Of a stretch of DNA of 64,000 nucleotides, positions 16,763 to 24,977 are shown piece after piece. Below the pieces are notes generated by a model, which made no database searches, was not told where the DNA came from, and saw only the letters and a list, made by a program, of their open reading frames with translations. Position 1 is the stretch's first letter, and the number at the start of each line of letters is the position of its first letter. The stretch comes from an uncultured Bacteroidales bacterium (GTDB lineage Bacteria > Bacteroidota > Bacteroidia > Bacteroidales > Bacteroidaceae), in contig CACYQI010000030.1 of the NCBI GenBank assembly GCA_902776455.1, positions 1 through 64,000 on the forward strand, read 5' to 3'. The position numbers and the translations under genes were made by a program.

Positions 16763-17642
16763 CAGTCAACTCCCACTTGCACCACCTGTTGTGCGACCAC
16801 AGCCACAGCTCGGGCTGTCGGCGGATGTTCTGCTCGATGAGTCGCCAGAAGCAATGTGTCAGCGGGAAGCGCTCCTGCTGTTCCTCTTCGGTGGGTTCCA
16901 TCGGGATGAACGTCAGTCTGTAGTGTCCGCGACGGGTCTTCTCTACGTCGAGATAGACGAGCACGGCGTTGACCTTCCGCGCTATCTCCTCCGAGCCGGG
17001 GGAGAGGTAGGTGACTTGGTTGAGGAAGGTTACTTTGTCCTTTATCTTCGTGTCCGGCCGCTGGTCCTGGATGAAGCCGCAGAGGAAGGGTTCGCCTTCG
17101 GCATTCCACTTCAGCAAAGTGCGCACGGTCTGCTGCATCTCTATCTGCTCGGTGTCCCAACGACTGCGCAACTCGCGTATCAGCGAGGAGAAGTACCGGT
17201 TCTCTATCTGCTTGTAAATCTCCGCCCCCTTCTTCGGATTCCGATAGCGCACGCTGACTTCCTGATACCACTCCCAGCAGCCCAGGTGGCCGAGCAGCAT
17301 GAAGACGTTCTTCCCCTGGGCGGCGATGCTTTCGGGCAACTCGCAGTTCAGCACTTCCACGCGGCGGAGCATCTCCTCGTCCGTGATGCCCAGGCACTTG
17401 AAGGCTTCGACGAAGACGTCGCAGAGGTTCCGGTAGAAGGCTCGCTCTATGCGGAGGATTTCCTTCTCGCTCTTTTCGGGGAAGGAACAAAGCAGGTTCT
17501 CGCGGACGAGCCTGCGCCTATACCTTATTATATAATATACGATAGGGTAGGCCAAGTCGCTCACGAAATAGAGCACACACAGCGGCAGTCCAGCCAGGAG
17601 CCGCATCAGGTGGTGCCGTTTCCTTGTCCCGTTCTTGTTCAT
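16755..17642 (-). CDS. LpxL/HtrB-family lipid A acyltransferase
   Basis: A 295-residue membrane-associated acyltransferase that would add a secondary acyl chain to lipid A from acyl-ACP. It has an N-terminal hydrophobic anchor (LLAGLPLCVLYFVSDLAYPIV), NLLCSFPEKSEKE, the catalytic-site LGHLGCWEW (histidine and glutamate) and the C-terminal WLWSHNRWCKW, which matches the family's terminal WxHxRWK-like motif. It sits at the end of the glycan block and so extends the cluster's role to lipid A. Confidence 0.88.
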   Translation of the reverse strand: MNKNGTRKRHHLMRLLAGLPLCVLYFVSDLAYPIVYYIIRYRRRLVRENLLCSFPEKSEKEILRIERAFYRNLCDVFVEAFKCLGITDEEMLRRVEVLNCELPESIAAQGKNVFMLLGHLGCWEWYQEVSVRYRNPKKGAEIYKQIENRYFSSLIRELRSRWDTEQIEMQQTVRTLLKWNAEGEPFLCGFIQDQRPDTKIKDKVTFLNQVTYLSPGSEEIARKVNAVLVYLDVEKTRRGHYRLTFIPMEPTEEEQQERFPLTHCFWRLIEQNIRRQPELWLWSHNRWCKWELTEV

Positions 17643-17692
17643 TCTTCCTCTATAAACGTCATTTGTCCGCTTAGCAGTAGGAGTCGACGCTG

Positions 17693-17700
17693 CAAAGTTA
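17693..17700 (-). promoter_or_regulatory. -7 box for the acyltransferase gene
   Basis: On the minus strand the sequence reads TAACTTTG, about 50 nt upstream of the start codon. Confidence 0.5.
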
Positions 17701-17768
17701 CGAAAAACATACGGGTTTACAAAAGAAAACCTCCGTTTTTATTTGCAAACCCGTATGCAGAGGCTTCT

Positions 17769-17806
17769 TTCCCCTCCCCTCGAAGGGGAGGGGGCAGGGG
17801 TGGGGT
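17769..17806. repeat. C-rich hairpin repeat
   Basis: CCCCTCCCCTCGAAGGGGAG followed by a G-rich arm, between the acyltransferase promoter and the 3' end of the sigma factor gene. Confidence 0.6.
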
Positions 17807-17835
17807 GAAAGTTCATGCTTTGTCTGGAGGAGTTT

Positions 17836-18474
17836 TTATCCGAGCCATTGCGTGAGGTAATCCACGAGCGGACGTTTCCGCAGTTCCGCATCGAGCTTGT
17901 GGAGGGCGCGGCTGCGGAGGACCGATACTCTGGCCGGGCTGAGGCCGAGCGAGGCTGCTGTCTCCGTTAGGCTCAGGCAGTCCGTCTCGAAGCCGTAGGA
18001 CTGGGCGATTATCTGCCGTTCCATGGGCGTGAGGCACTCCAGGGCATCGGCTATGCGTCGCTGCTGCCCGATGCGCAGCAAGTCCTCGTCCGCCCTTTCC
18101 CTGTAGGCCTCCGAGAGCGTACGGTCGGTGCTCCTTGTGTCGTCCACTCCCTGCGGCGAGTCATCCCTATCGACCCTGTAGAAGCGGATGGCTTGGCGCG
18201 CCTTCTGCGGCAGTTGCATGGGCGCTCCGTAGCGTTCGATGGCAAGGAGCATCATCTTGCGGCACCAGTGGGCGGCATACGTGGCGAAGCTGCTCCCGGA
18301 CTCCTCCTTGTAGCGCATGGCGGCCTCGCACAAGCCGACGTATCCCTCCTGCCGAAGGTCTTCCAGGCCTACACCGCAGTCCCGCAGTTTCCACACCATT
18401 GCGTTGGCCATCTGCAGATGGCTCTCGACGAGCTTTCGCTGCCCGTCGTTCATTGTTTCGTTGTTCTGTCTCAT
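17836..18474 (-). CDS. Sigma-70 family RNA polymerase sigma factor
   Basis: A 212-residue protein with sigma region 2 (DLRQEGYVGLCEAAMRY and SSFATYAAHWCRKMM at about residues 38-77) and region 4, a helix-turn-helix in LTETAASLGLSPARVSVLRS near residue 172. Regions 1.1 and a full region 3 are missing, so it is a short alternative sigma factor. No anti-sigma gene is adjacent, unlike many ECF loci. It is isolated between repeat-rich gaps, so its target genes cannot be read from context. Confidence 0.85.
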   Translation of the reverse strand: MRQNNETMNDGQRKLVESHLQMANAMVWKLRDCGVGLEDLRQEGYVGLCEAAMRYKEESGSSFATYAAHWCRKMMLLAIERYGAPMQLPQKARQAIRFYRVDRDDSPQGVDDTRSTDRTLSEAYRERADEDLLRIGQQRRIADALECLTPMERQIIAQSYGFETDCLSLTETAASLGLSPARVSVLRSRALHKLDAELRKRPLVDYLTQWLG

Positions 18475-18529
18475 CTTCTTTTTACGTTTTTAGGTTAGTA
18501 GAAATGAGACAGCCGGCTGTCCTTTGTCA

Positions 18530-18702
18530 GGTGGGTTCTAACAATTAGCTTTGAATTGCTCTTAGGTTATTTTCAGGCATATTTGGCTTCAAGCCCGCCG
18601 AAGTGTAGCGAGCTACACTTCAAGAGATTGGAGGCAAAGAAGCCGAAAAGAAGCAAGAGCAAACAATGATTCATAAGAATTTATTAATTATTAGAACCCA
18701 CC
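18530..18702. mobile_element. MITE-like element, copy 1
   Basis: A 173-bp element ending in GGTGGGTTCTAA and its exact complement TTAGAACCCACC. The imperfect inverted repeat continues inward through TTGAATTGCTCTTAGG and CAAGAGCAAACAATGAT, with a central dyad TGTAGCGAGCTACA. It has no coding capacity. No obvious target-site duplication was found. Confidence 0.75.
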
Positions 18703-18796
18703 ATCTGTGAATTCGCAGGCAAAGGTACGGCGGAAAACCGAAAGGAAGAAGGAATTACAAGCCGTGCAAGTGCTTGTACAAGTCTGTACAAAACGG

Positions 18797-18917
18797 GGCA
18801 TCGGCCCACACTCCACGAAGCATCGCCTCACGCTCCACGGAGCATCGCCTCACACTCCACGGAGCATTGGCCCACGCTCCACGGAGCATCGCCTCACGCT
18901 CCACGGAGCATCGGCCC
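18797..18917. repeat. 22-bp dyad array, locus 4
   Basis: Five to six units of CTCCACGGAGCATCGCCTCA type, ending near the TGTAAAAG word seen beside other arrays. Confidence 0.85.
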
Positions 18918-18976
18918 GAACAGCGTGCTGTGTAAAAGTCCCCCTCCTGCGGCCTTCCCTCAAAGAGCAGAAGGAG

Positions 18977-19067
18977 TCAGTCTATACTCCTTATAATGAA
19001 CAGCTTGTCATTGCGGCGTACCTTCGTCGGCAGCGGGATGCTGATGTGCTGCCCCTGCAGGGCTTTC
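18977..19067 (-). pseudogene. 3' remnant of a U32 peptidase-family (TrhP-like) gene
   Basis: Read on the minus strand it encodes ALQGQHISIPLPTKVRRN followed by DKLFIIRSID and a TGA stop. This equals the C-terminus of the complete U32 protein at 30324-31574 except for S in place of K near the end. Within the 28 shared codons six differ silently and one changes the residue, so the source gene evolved as a working gene before truncation. Upstream the frame meets TGA and TAA. About 35 bp beyond the stop codon is also similar to the region after the complete gene. Confidence 0.85.
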
Positions 19068-19098
19068 CGGAATTATCAGCACGTTATATTCGCTTTAG

Positions 19099-19350
19099 AT
19101 GGGTTCTATAAATTAGGTTTGAATTGCTCTTAGGCTATTTTCGGGCAGATTTGACTTCAAGCCCGCCGAAGCGTAGCGAGCTACGTTTTAAGGGGGCAAG
19201 GAGCAAGGGGCAAGGGGCAAGAGAATACTAACAGCCAGAGCAATCCTCCTGCTCCTTGCTCCTTGCCCCTTGCCCCTTAAAAGATGCCGAAAAGAGACAA
19301 GAGCAAACAAAGATAATTCATAGAGAATTTATTAATTAATAGAACCCACC
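19099..19350. mobile_element. MITE-like element, copy 2, with nested insert
   Basis: Same termini as copy 1 (ATGGGTTCTATAAATTA at the left, AATAGAACCCACC at the right) and the same inner words TTGAATTGCTCTTAGGCTA and AAGAGCAAACAAAGAT. It is about 80 bp longer because a second palindromic element occupies its centre. Confidence 0.75.
19187..19282. repeat. Palindromic insert nested in the MITE, same family as in argS
   Basis: Runs from TTTTAAGGGGGCAAGGAGC to CCTTGCCCCTTAAAA with a loop of about 26 nt, so the arms are complementary. In reverse orientation it matches the repeat inside argS (2346-2433). Confidence 0.8.
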
Positions 19351-19385
19351 TTTACTTCGGAAGAAAGGGCAGAAAAGGGCTGAGG

Positions 19386-21086
19386 CTATATCTTCAGCAG
19401 CCACTCAAAGGCCTCGGCGCTTGTGGTGCTGTTCCTGCCATTAACTTTCTGGTAAAGGCGTGTGACGATATTCGTCACTGCCGACTGGCTGTGTGCCGTC
19501 AGAATGCCGGCCTCGGTCTTCGTCAGCCCGAAGCGCAGCAGCAGGAAGCTGTGCAGCTCCATTTCGGTGTTGTTAGGCAGCAGCTTGCAGAAGCGGGCCA
19601 GTAGCTCTGTGTCGTTCTCTCTCAGAGCCTTCTGTATGTCGTCGTAGTCCTGTTCTACAGCCATTCCGTTGTGTCTGGCCTTGTAGAGCAACGACTGGAA
19701 CAGAGCCGTCGTGCCGTATTGTTCGCGAAGGTTCTTCGACTTTGTTCTCGCTCTTCGTCGCAGCTCGTCCAGCTCCTCCTGGCTTTCCATGACGGCCCTC
19801 CTTTGTCCCTCCGTCTCTCTCTCCGACTGCTCCACCTCTTGCTGCAGTCGCCGGCGTTCCTCCGCATCCTTTGCCGCCTCCAGTTCCTGGTGCAGGGCTG
19901 CAAGACTCTTCTCCTGCTCCTCAAGGCGGGCAGTAGCGCGCTCCAGCCTCAGTTCGGCTAAGGCCCTTTTCTGCCTGTACAGCGAACGTATATAGAAAAA
20001 CAGGAATGCGCCGCAAACAATAACGGATGCCAAGGCACACCATATATATAGTGTCTTCCTTCTGCCCTCCTGCAGCTGTAGTTCCTTTCGGTTGTTCTCC
20101 GTCTGCAATCGGCTGTAGTCATACATCTCGTGCAGGTTCTGCAGGTTAGTGGAGAGCATTGCCTGATAGTCGCTGTCCACAGCTTCGCATTGCAACGTTG
20201 CGTATTTGCAGACGGAGTCTTGCTCTCCTTTCTGCTCAAAAAGCAAGCGAAGCCCGCGATAGGCCGCCTGGCGGTTGTTCCAGTCCTGCGCCTCCAATTC
20301 CTTACGGTAGAAGTACTCTGCGGAGTCCAACTGCCCGGTTGCAGCCAGCACTCTGCCCTTCGCATAATAATATATAGGAAAGGAGCATTCATGGTTGTAT
20401 GGATTGACCATGCCGCTATGCTGCTCATAAATGGAAAGTAACTTCTGGGCATCCTCCACTCGCCCGAGTTCCATGTTCGCAAGAATGCTTGTGCAGAGAT
20501 GCTTAGTGCTATAGGAGAACACACCCAGTTTCCTGCTCTCCTCCAATACGTTCCTGCATTCATCCACGACTTTTTGGTAATTGCCGTAGGCATAGCACTT
20601 GCCCAACCGTCCCCATTGGGCTGCAATCATACACATCGTATCGTTTGCAAGAACGGCGTATTTGTAAACCATTCCTTCCGATTCTATCGCCTGCTCGTAC
20701 AGGTTTTGTCGATATAACAAGTCGCACATCTGCCCATACAGACGTGCGAGGAGGCCATACTGACAATCCTCCCTTGTCGTGTCAGCGGCACTTATCCCAT
20801 TCAGGAACGCTTCCATCGCCTTGGGCGCTTCGTGCAGGTCGCGATACACGCTGCCCAGCAGATAGTAGGCTTCCATCCGGTCGTTTGCTGTTCCGTGTTC
20901 CTTATAATACGCAACGACCTGCTGCATCATCGTGTCGTCCCGCTCCGTCAGCGGCTCGTAGGCAAGGTTTCTGCGCGACACGTTGTCCATGACGGCTCGG
21001 GCCTCCTCCCTGCTCATGTTGGGATGAGTTGGCACACATGCCAGGCAACAGGTCAGCAGAAGAAAGATAGAAAAAAGTTGTTTCAT
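19386..21086 (-). CDS. TPR-containing membrane regulator with C-terminal HTH-like domain
   Basis: A 566-residue protein of a type common in Bacteroidales. It has an N-terminal secretion signal (LFSIFLLLTCCLACV), a long helical TPR region (residues 60-330), one membrane helix (IWCALASVIVCGAFLFFYI, about 350-370), an acidic/basic coiled coil (375-460), and a C-terminal region with a helix-turn-helix-like LTKTEAGILTAHSQSAVTN. The layout implies sensing outside the membrane and a response inside. It is divergent from the secreted-protein genes starting at 21298 and may regulate them. Direct DNA binding is inferred only from the C-terminal pattern. Confidence 0.75.
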   Translation of the reverse strand: MKQLFSIFLLLTCCLACVPTHPNMSREEARAVMDNVSRRNLAYEPLTERDDTMMQQVVAYYKEHGTANDRMEAYYLLGSVYRDLHEAPKAMEAFLNGISAADTTREDCQYGLLARLYGQMCDLLYRQNLYEQAIESEGMVYKYAVLANDTMCMIAAQWGRLGKCYAYGNYQKVVDECRNVLEESRKLGVFSYSTKHLCTSILANMELGRVEDAQKLLSIYEQHSGMVNPYNHECSFPIYYYAKGRVLAATGQLDSAEYFYRKELEAQDWNNRQAAYRGLRLLFEQKGEQDSVCKYATLQCEAVDSDYQAMLSTNLQNLHEMYDYSRLQTENNRKELQLQEGRRKTLYIWCALASVIVCGAFLFFYIRSLYRQKRALAELRLERATARLEEQEKSLAALHQELEAAKDAEERRRLQQEVEQSERETEGQRRAVMESQEELDELRRRARTKSKNLREQYGTTALFQSLLYKARHNGMAVEQDYDDIQKALRENDTELLARFCKLLPNNTEMELHSFLLLRFGLTKTEAGILTAHSQSAVTNIVTRLYQKVNGRNSTTSAEAFEWLLKI

Positions 21087-21111
21087 AGTATTCCCATTGT
21101 TTTTTCGAGGA

Positions 21112-21142
21112 CAAAGATAGAAAAATTATCTTAAACGTCAAA
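21112..21142 (-). promoter_or_regulatory. Promoter of the TPR regulator gene
   Basis: On the minus strand TTTG (21139-21142) is followed after 19 nt by TATCTTTG (21112-21119), matching the Bacteroidetes -33/-7 consensus and spacing. Confidence 0.75.
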
Positions 21143-21176
21143 GTGAAAATCATCGATGGAATGGGCGAAAATGAAT

Positions 21177-21222
21177 TTGTGAAGTTTTTGTGAAGTTTTT
21201 GTGAAGTTTTTGTGAAGTTTTT
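21177..21222. repeat. GTGAAGTTTTT direct repeats upstream of a promoter
   Basis: Four direct copies of an 11-nt unit just upstream of the 21226-21256 promoter. One copy with the same downstream context is present at 29339. Confidence 0.75.
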
Positions 21223-21225
21223 TCC

Positions 21226-21256
21226 TTGGTACATTGAGCATAAAGCCATAACTTTG
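21226..21256 (+). promoter_or_regulatory. Promoter of the secreted-protein gene cluster
   Basis: TTG at 21226-21228, 20-nt spacer, TAACTTTG at 21249-21256. It fits the Bacteroidetes consensus and lies about 40 nt before the ATG at 21298. Confidence 0.8.
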
Positions 21257-21297
21257 CCCTCGAAAAGCCAATTATTAACCAAATTAAACTAACAAAC

Positions 21298-21684
21298 ATG
21301 AAAGCTAAAACAACACCTTTGAGATTTATTTTATTGGCAGTAGCCATGTTTTTAATGACTCCCGTACACGCATGGGAACCATGTGGAATTTTTATCAGGA
21401 TTCAGTTATCCATGGTGGATATTCATCCAGAATATGGTCATCCCCGCACTCCTATCGAAGTGCCGCAGATTGGGCAGTCAAGCTACACGCTCTATTTCCT
21501 TGATGAAACAGCCCTTACCCTCAACATCTACTCCGAGGATGAGGACGGCAACGAGACGCTGGAATATACGACCTCCGTGTCTGCCACCACGACGGAAGTT
21601 CAGCTTCCAAGCTCCCTCTCCGGCACATATATTATAGAAGTAGTCCGCGACACACTATGCTTCCGCGGCGAAATAGAACTGTAA
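21298..21684 (+). CDS. Small secreted beta-sandwich protein, DUF3244-like
   Basis: A 128-residue protein with a signal peptide ending near HAWEPC and a mature part rich in beta-strand patterns (YTLYFLDETALTLNIYSED, TYIIEVVRDTLCFRGEI). The last strand resembles the end of DUF3244 proteins, which are small exported Bacteroidales proteins of unknown role. It is first in a plus-strand run directly after a strong promoter, 24 bp before the next gene. Function unknown. Confidence 0.65.
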   Translation: MKAKTTPLRFILLAVAMFLMTPVHAWEPCGIFIRIQLSMVDIHPEYGHPRTPIEVPQIGQSSYTLYFLDETALTLNIYSEDEDGNETLEYTTSVSATTTEVQLPSSLSGTYIIEVVRDTLCFRGEIEL

Positions 21685-21708
21685 ACAACAAACAAATACT
21701 ATGCGATT

Positions 21709-22986
21709 ATGAAGAGGATTCTTATAACAATGATTTTGGCAGTTGCTGCCACAAATTCTAATGCACAACTTGTTGTGGACACACTGGGACGAGTGGGAAT
21801 AGGGACGAATAGCCCTTTATCCATGCTTTCCGTGGGAGCAGGTGGAAGTGCTTCTGATGTTATGTATTGTAAGAGCAATGACAAGCCGTATGGAATAAAA
21901 GTTTACAACGATGCCAGTACGAGCATTCATGAAAAGTCCTATGGTGGTTATGTTCGCGTAAGTAATGCTGTTGGAAATGCCGTCGGATTATATGGTATTA
22001 CGATAGGAAACAATGACATGGAAGGGAACCAACATGTAGTGGGTTTAAGCGGGTGTGCCGGCCGTGCGCGTACTGCTGTAGGTGTTTACGGAGGAAAGGA
22101 TTTGCTCTCGGGAATACTCACAAACTTTGCAGGAGTATATGGCGCCGAATTGGGTACGACACCTACATTTGGGACATATTCCGGCACATACGCGGGCTAT
22201 TTTAGGGGCAAGGTTCGTGTGACGAATGGCATTTATGCCACGGTACTCAGCCCAACAGCCAGCACCTCGGCTTCGGGAGGAAACGGGACACCATTAGTAG
22301 AAAACAAAGGTGAGAGTGTGACAGAGAAGTTAAGTCAGGTGCAGACCATGCAATTCCTTCGTTATGACCCGCAGGTGGAAAAAAACATGCCAAAGACAAG
22401 CCTTGCAGATTTGAGTGTTGACAACATGTCGCCGGAAGAACTGGACTCCCTCGCAAAAGCAATGGAGGATGTTGAACCCGAAAGATATCTATCCGCAGTT
22501 CAGTACGGTCTTGCTGCCGACCAGTTGAAGGCAGTCTATCCCGAACTGGTCTATGAGGACGCAAACGGCAATGTCAGCATCAACTATGTAGAAATGGTTC
22601 CCCTGCTGGTACAGAGCATCAACGAGTTGTCGGCAAAGGTGGCCGAATTAGAAGGCAATTCCACAAAGAAAGCGAAGGCAAAGGGCGAAACGACAGGTAT
22701 AGAGGACAATGTCTCTGACGTTGACATGGTGCGTATGGACCAGAACAAGCCCAATCCCTTCAGTGAAAGCACGGTCATCACGCTAAACATCCCTTCTGAA
22801 GCACAGACGGCCAGCATCTTCATCTACGACATGAGTGGCAAGCAAGTGCAGAGCCTTCCCGTCACTGAGCGTGGCGAGACCAACATCACCGTCTATGCCC
22901 GCGACCTCACGGCTGGCATGTACATCTACACGCTTGTTGTTGATGGCAAGGTAGAAGTGACAAGAAGAATGATTGTTGAAGAATAG
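21709..22986 (+). CDS. Secreted protein with T9SS type A sorting domain
   Basis: A 425-residue exported protein. The signal peptide ends at SNAQ. The start of the mature part, VVDTLGRVGIGTNSP, resembles the beta-solenoid repeats of phage-tail-like adhesins, with glycine-rich strands up to about residue 190. SPEELDSLAKAMEDVEPERYL and the following region are helical. The end, NKPNPFSESTVITLNIP through MYIYTLVVDGKVEVTRRMI, is a complete type A Por-secretion sorting domain. It should pass through the type IX system and be anchored or released at the surface. Role unknown; adhesion is possible. Confidence 0.8.
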   Translation: MKRILITMILAVAATNSNAQLVVDTLGRVGIGTNSPLSMLSVGAGGSASDVMYCKSNDKPYGIKVYNDASTSIHEKSYGGYVRVSNAVGNAVGLYGITIGNNDMEGNQHVVGLSGCAGRARTAVGVYGGKDLLSGILTNFAGVYGAELGTTPTFGTYSGTYAGYFRGKVRVTNGIYATVLSPTASTSASGGNGTPLVENKGESVTEKLSQVQTMQFLRYDPQVEKNMPKTSLADLSVDNMSPEELDSLAKAMEDVEPERYLSAVQYGLAADQLKAVYPELVYEDANGNVSINYVEMVPLLVQSINELSAKVAELEGNSTKKAKAKGETTGIEDNVSDVDMVRMDQNKPNPFSESTVITLNIPSEAQTASIFIYDMSGKQVQSLPVTERGETNITVYARDLTAGMYIYTLVVDGKVEVTRRMIVEE

Positions 22987-23006
22987 AATATCTCAAAAGA
23001 TAAGCT

Positions 23007-24896
23007 ATGAAAATCACGTTTTCTTATAGCAAGAAGAGTTTCGTCTTCTGTGTGCTAATGTTCCTCTGTCATTTTGCACATGGTCAAGTACAGTCTGTCT
23101 TCCATGCTCTCCCAACAGAGAATAACACACACCAATTTGGTGTTGCGTTCGCTTGTTCAGATACCATTCCCCTTAACAACATGGGAACAATCTATTCTTT
23201 TAGCATCGATGCTGCAATTCATCAGCCACAGGAAGCCAGCCTTACATTGATAGTTCTTGAGGACACAGACGGTCACGAATATGTTGTGGCAGAAAGCAGT
23301 TGGTTCCGTTTTGACACCACGGAAGTTTACCTAAATCATTATTGTGAGGAGACGGCAATACTGGGTGGAGTCACACCCGCCTTCCTGAAGTGTTATTTGA
23401 CGGGTGAAGCGAATGTAACAATAACAGACGTATATACCTCCAGCCAACCAGCCACAAACAATACAGATACAATAGCCAATTACATTAAAGAAGAGCAAAC
23501 AAACAACATTGTTGACAGAATAAATGACTATAATACCAGACATAGAAGACTATGGGAGGCGGCTGTTACGGATGTTTCTTTGCATTTCTATCAGAATAAG
23601 AAGGAATACTATAACGACGGGAACTCAGACGCGTATTCGAGCAACATGCAGTACTACTCGAAAGGACTTTTCGAGATAGGCGAGCCTCGTGCCTATTCTG
23701 CATCCATGGACAGTAGTCTCTTCGTTCCAAGTTTTGACTGGCGAAACAGACATGGAAAATGCTGGCTGACACCTTCAAAAAGCCAAGGCAAGAGCGCATA
23801 TTGTGTGCCTTTTGCTGCCGTTAGTATGCTTGAGTCAAACATGTTGTTACATTATAATGGTGCATCATCTATCGACCTGTCAGAGCAATATGTTGCTAGT
23901 TATTGTGGCATTAGTTATTCAAGCGGATGTTTTGACAATGATGCAGTTATACGTTTTCTAAAAACGGATGGCACGATAAATGAGGATAGCATGAAATTTG
24001 AAGATAGAAAAGATTATATTCCTCCTGCAATCAGGCCTGAAGGAAATGAACACGTTTATTTATATGATTATGACAACATCAATTCTGATAATATTTCATT
24101 AGATACTCTAAAAAAGTATATTATAAACAGAGGTCCAGGAGTATATGGATATCGCATACAAAATCAAGGTGGACATGCCATGACTCTTGCTGGATATGGT
24201 ACGATTACTCCGGGTACGACGTACTTATACATTGATGGCCATAAAAAGGACACAATTTGTTCTGATGCAGATAGCCTTGTGGGACGTACCTTCTGGATAT
24301 ATAAAAACAACCTTAATCCAGAAAAGGCGAAAAATAAAGGATATATGTATGTCATCTACCATGATGTAAGCCGTTGGTCCATGGCGGGAGGAGCATTTTT
24401 CCCAAAAGGAACACCGTCAAGCAATGTCAGCCGTACCATCCTCTGTGAGGATTTGGACGGAGATGGTTACTTCAATTGGGGCGTTGGTTCTCCTCATATC
24501 CCAGTCTGGGCTCAATCCGATGGCGACGATTCTGATTCTACAATAGGTCACATGAACGAATATGGCTATTGTGAGAATCTGCCAGCTGACCATCCAACCT
24601 ATGAATATATCTATAACGACTCCACTTTAACAACCTTTGAGTGTAGCTCAACGTACTTAGGTGTCCTGCATGGCGCAACGGTTACATTACATACGCAACC
24701 ATATTATGCGAGTGGTACAAAGGTTTTGTTGGATAGAGGTGCGACTTTGGTAATCGACGGCTTCACGGTGAACTTAGACTTCCTGCAACCATATCCCGGC
24801 AGTAGGATTGTATTGAGAGGTAGGGCTAAAATACAAAAACCTTTCGAATCACCATTAGGAGTAGAGCTTGTCATCGAGGAGGGTTCAATAGAGTGA
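23007..24896 (+). CDS. Secreted papain-like (C1A) cysteine protease
   Basis: A 629-residue exported protein with a signal peptide ending near AHGQ. Residues 240-450 match the C1A papain fold: FDWRN, then Q260 and C266 in QGKSAYCVPFAAVSMLES (the same Q-to-C spacing as papain), H390 in GGHAMTLAGYG, N434 in FWIYKNN, and GYMYVIY. All three catalytic residues and the oxyanion glutamine are present, so activity is likely. The first 230 residues are a strand-rich region or propeptide, and the last 100 look like a beta-solenoid (VLLDRGATLVIDGFTVNLDF) without a typical T9SS domain. The DNA is A+T-rich compared with the core genes, suggesting acquisition. Confidence 0.8.
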   Translation: MKITFSYSKKSFVFCVLMFLCHFAHGQVQSVFHALPTENNTHQFGVAFACSDTIPLNNMGTIYSFSIDAAIHQPQEASLTLIVLEDTDGHEYVVAESSWFRFDTTEVYLNHYCEETAILGGVTPAFLKCYLTGEANVTITDVYTSSQPATNNTDTIANYIKEEQTNNIVDRINDYNTRHRRLWEAAVTDVSLHFYQNKKEYYNDGNSDAYSSNMQYYSKGLFEIGEPRAYSASMDSSLFVPSFDWRNRHGKCWLTPSKSQGKSAYCVPFAAVSMLESNMLLHYNGASSIDLSEQYVASYCGISYSSGCFDNDAVIRFLKTDGTINEDSMKFEDRKDYIPPAIRPEGNEHVYLYDYDNINSDNISLDTLKKYIINRGPGVYGYRIQNQGGHAMTLAGYGTITPGTTYLYIDGHKKDTICSDADSLVGRTFWIYKNNLNPEKAKNKGYMYVIYHDVSRWSMAGGAFFPKGTPSSNVSRTILCEDLDGDGYFNWGVGSPHIPVWAQSDGDDSDSTIGHMNEYGYCENLPADHPTYEYIYNDSTLTTFECSSTYLGVLHGATVTLHTQPYYASGTKVLLDRGATLVIDGFTVNLDFLQPYPGSRIVLRGRAKIQKPFESPLGVELVIEEGSIE

Positions 24897-24913
24897 ATTA
24901 TTTTCTACTAATT

Positions 24914-24944
24914 TTTGTGAATTGCAAATATATTCGTATCTTTG
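24914..24944 (+). promoter_or_regulatory. Promoter of the 24978 gene
   Basis: TTTG at 24914-24917, 19-nt spacer, TATCTTTG at 24937-24944, 33 nt before the ATG. It is a full consensus match, so this gene starts a new transcript. Confidence 0.8.
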
Positions 24945-24977
24945 CAATTATATAAACTATATAAACAAATACCCATC

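Larger units (their letters stand above)
18475..19385. other. Gene-poor stretch: two MITE-like elements, dyad array, gene fragment
   Basis: Contains MITE copy 1, the 22-bp array at locus 4, a 28-codon U32 gene remnant and MITE copy 2 with a nested palindromic insert. No complete gene is visible. Confidence 0.7.

Noticed and set aside
18475..18530. tRNA or other stable RNA gene near the sigma factor
   Set aside because: No cloverleaf or CCA end could be drawn here or in the other intergenic regions examined.
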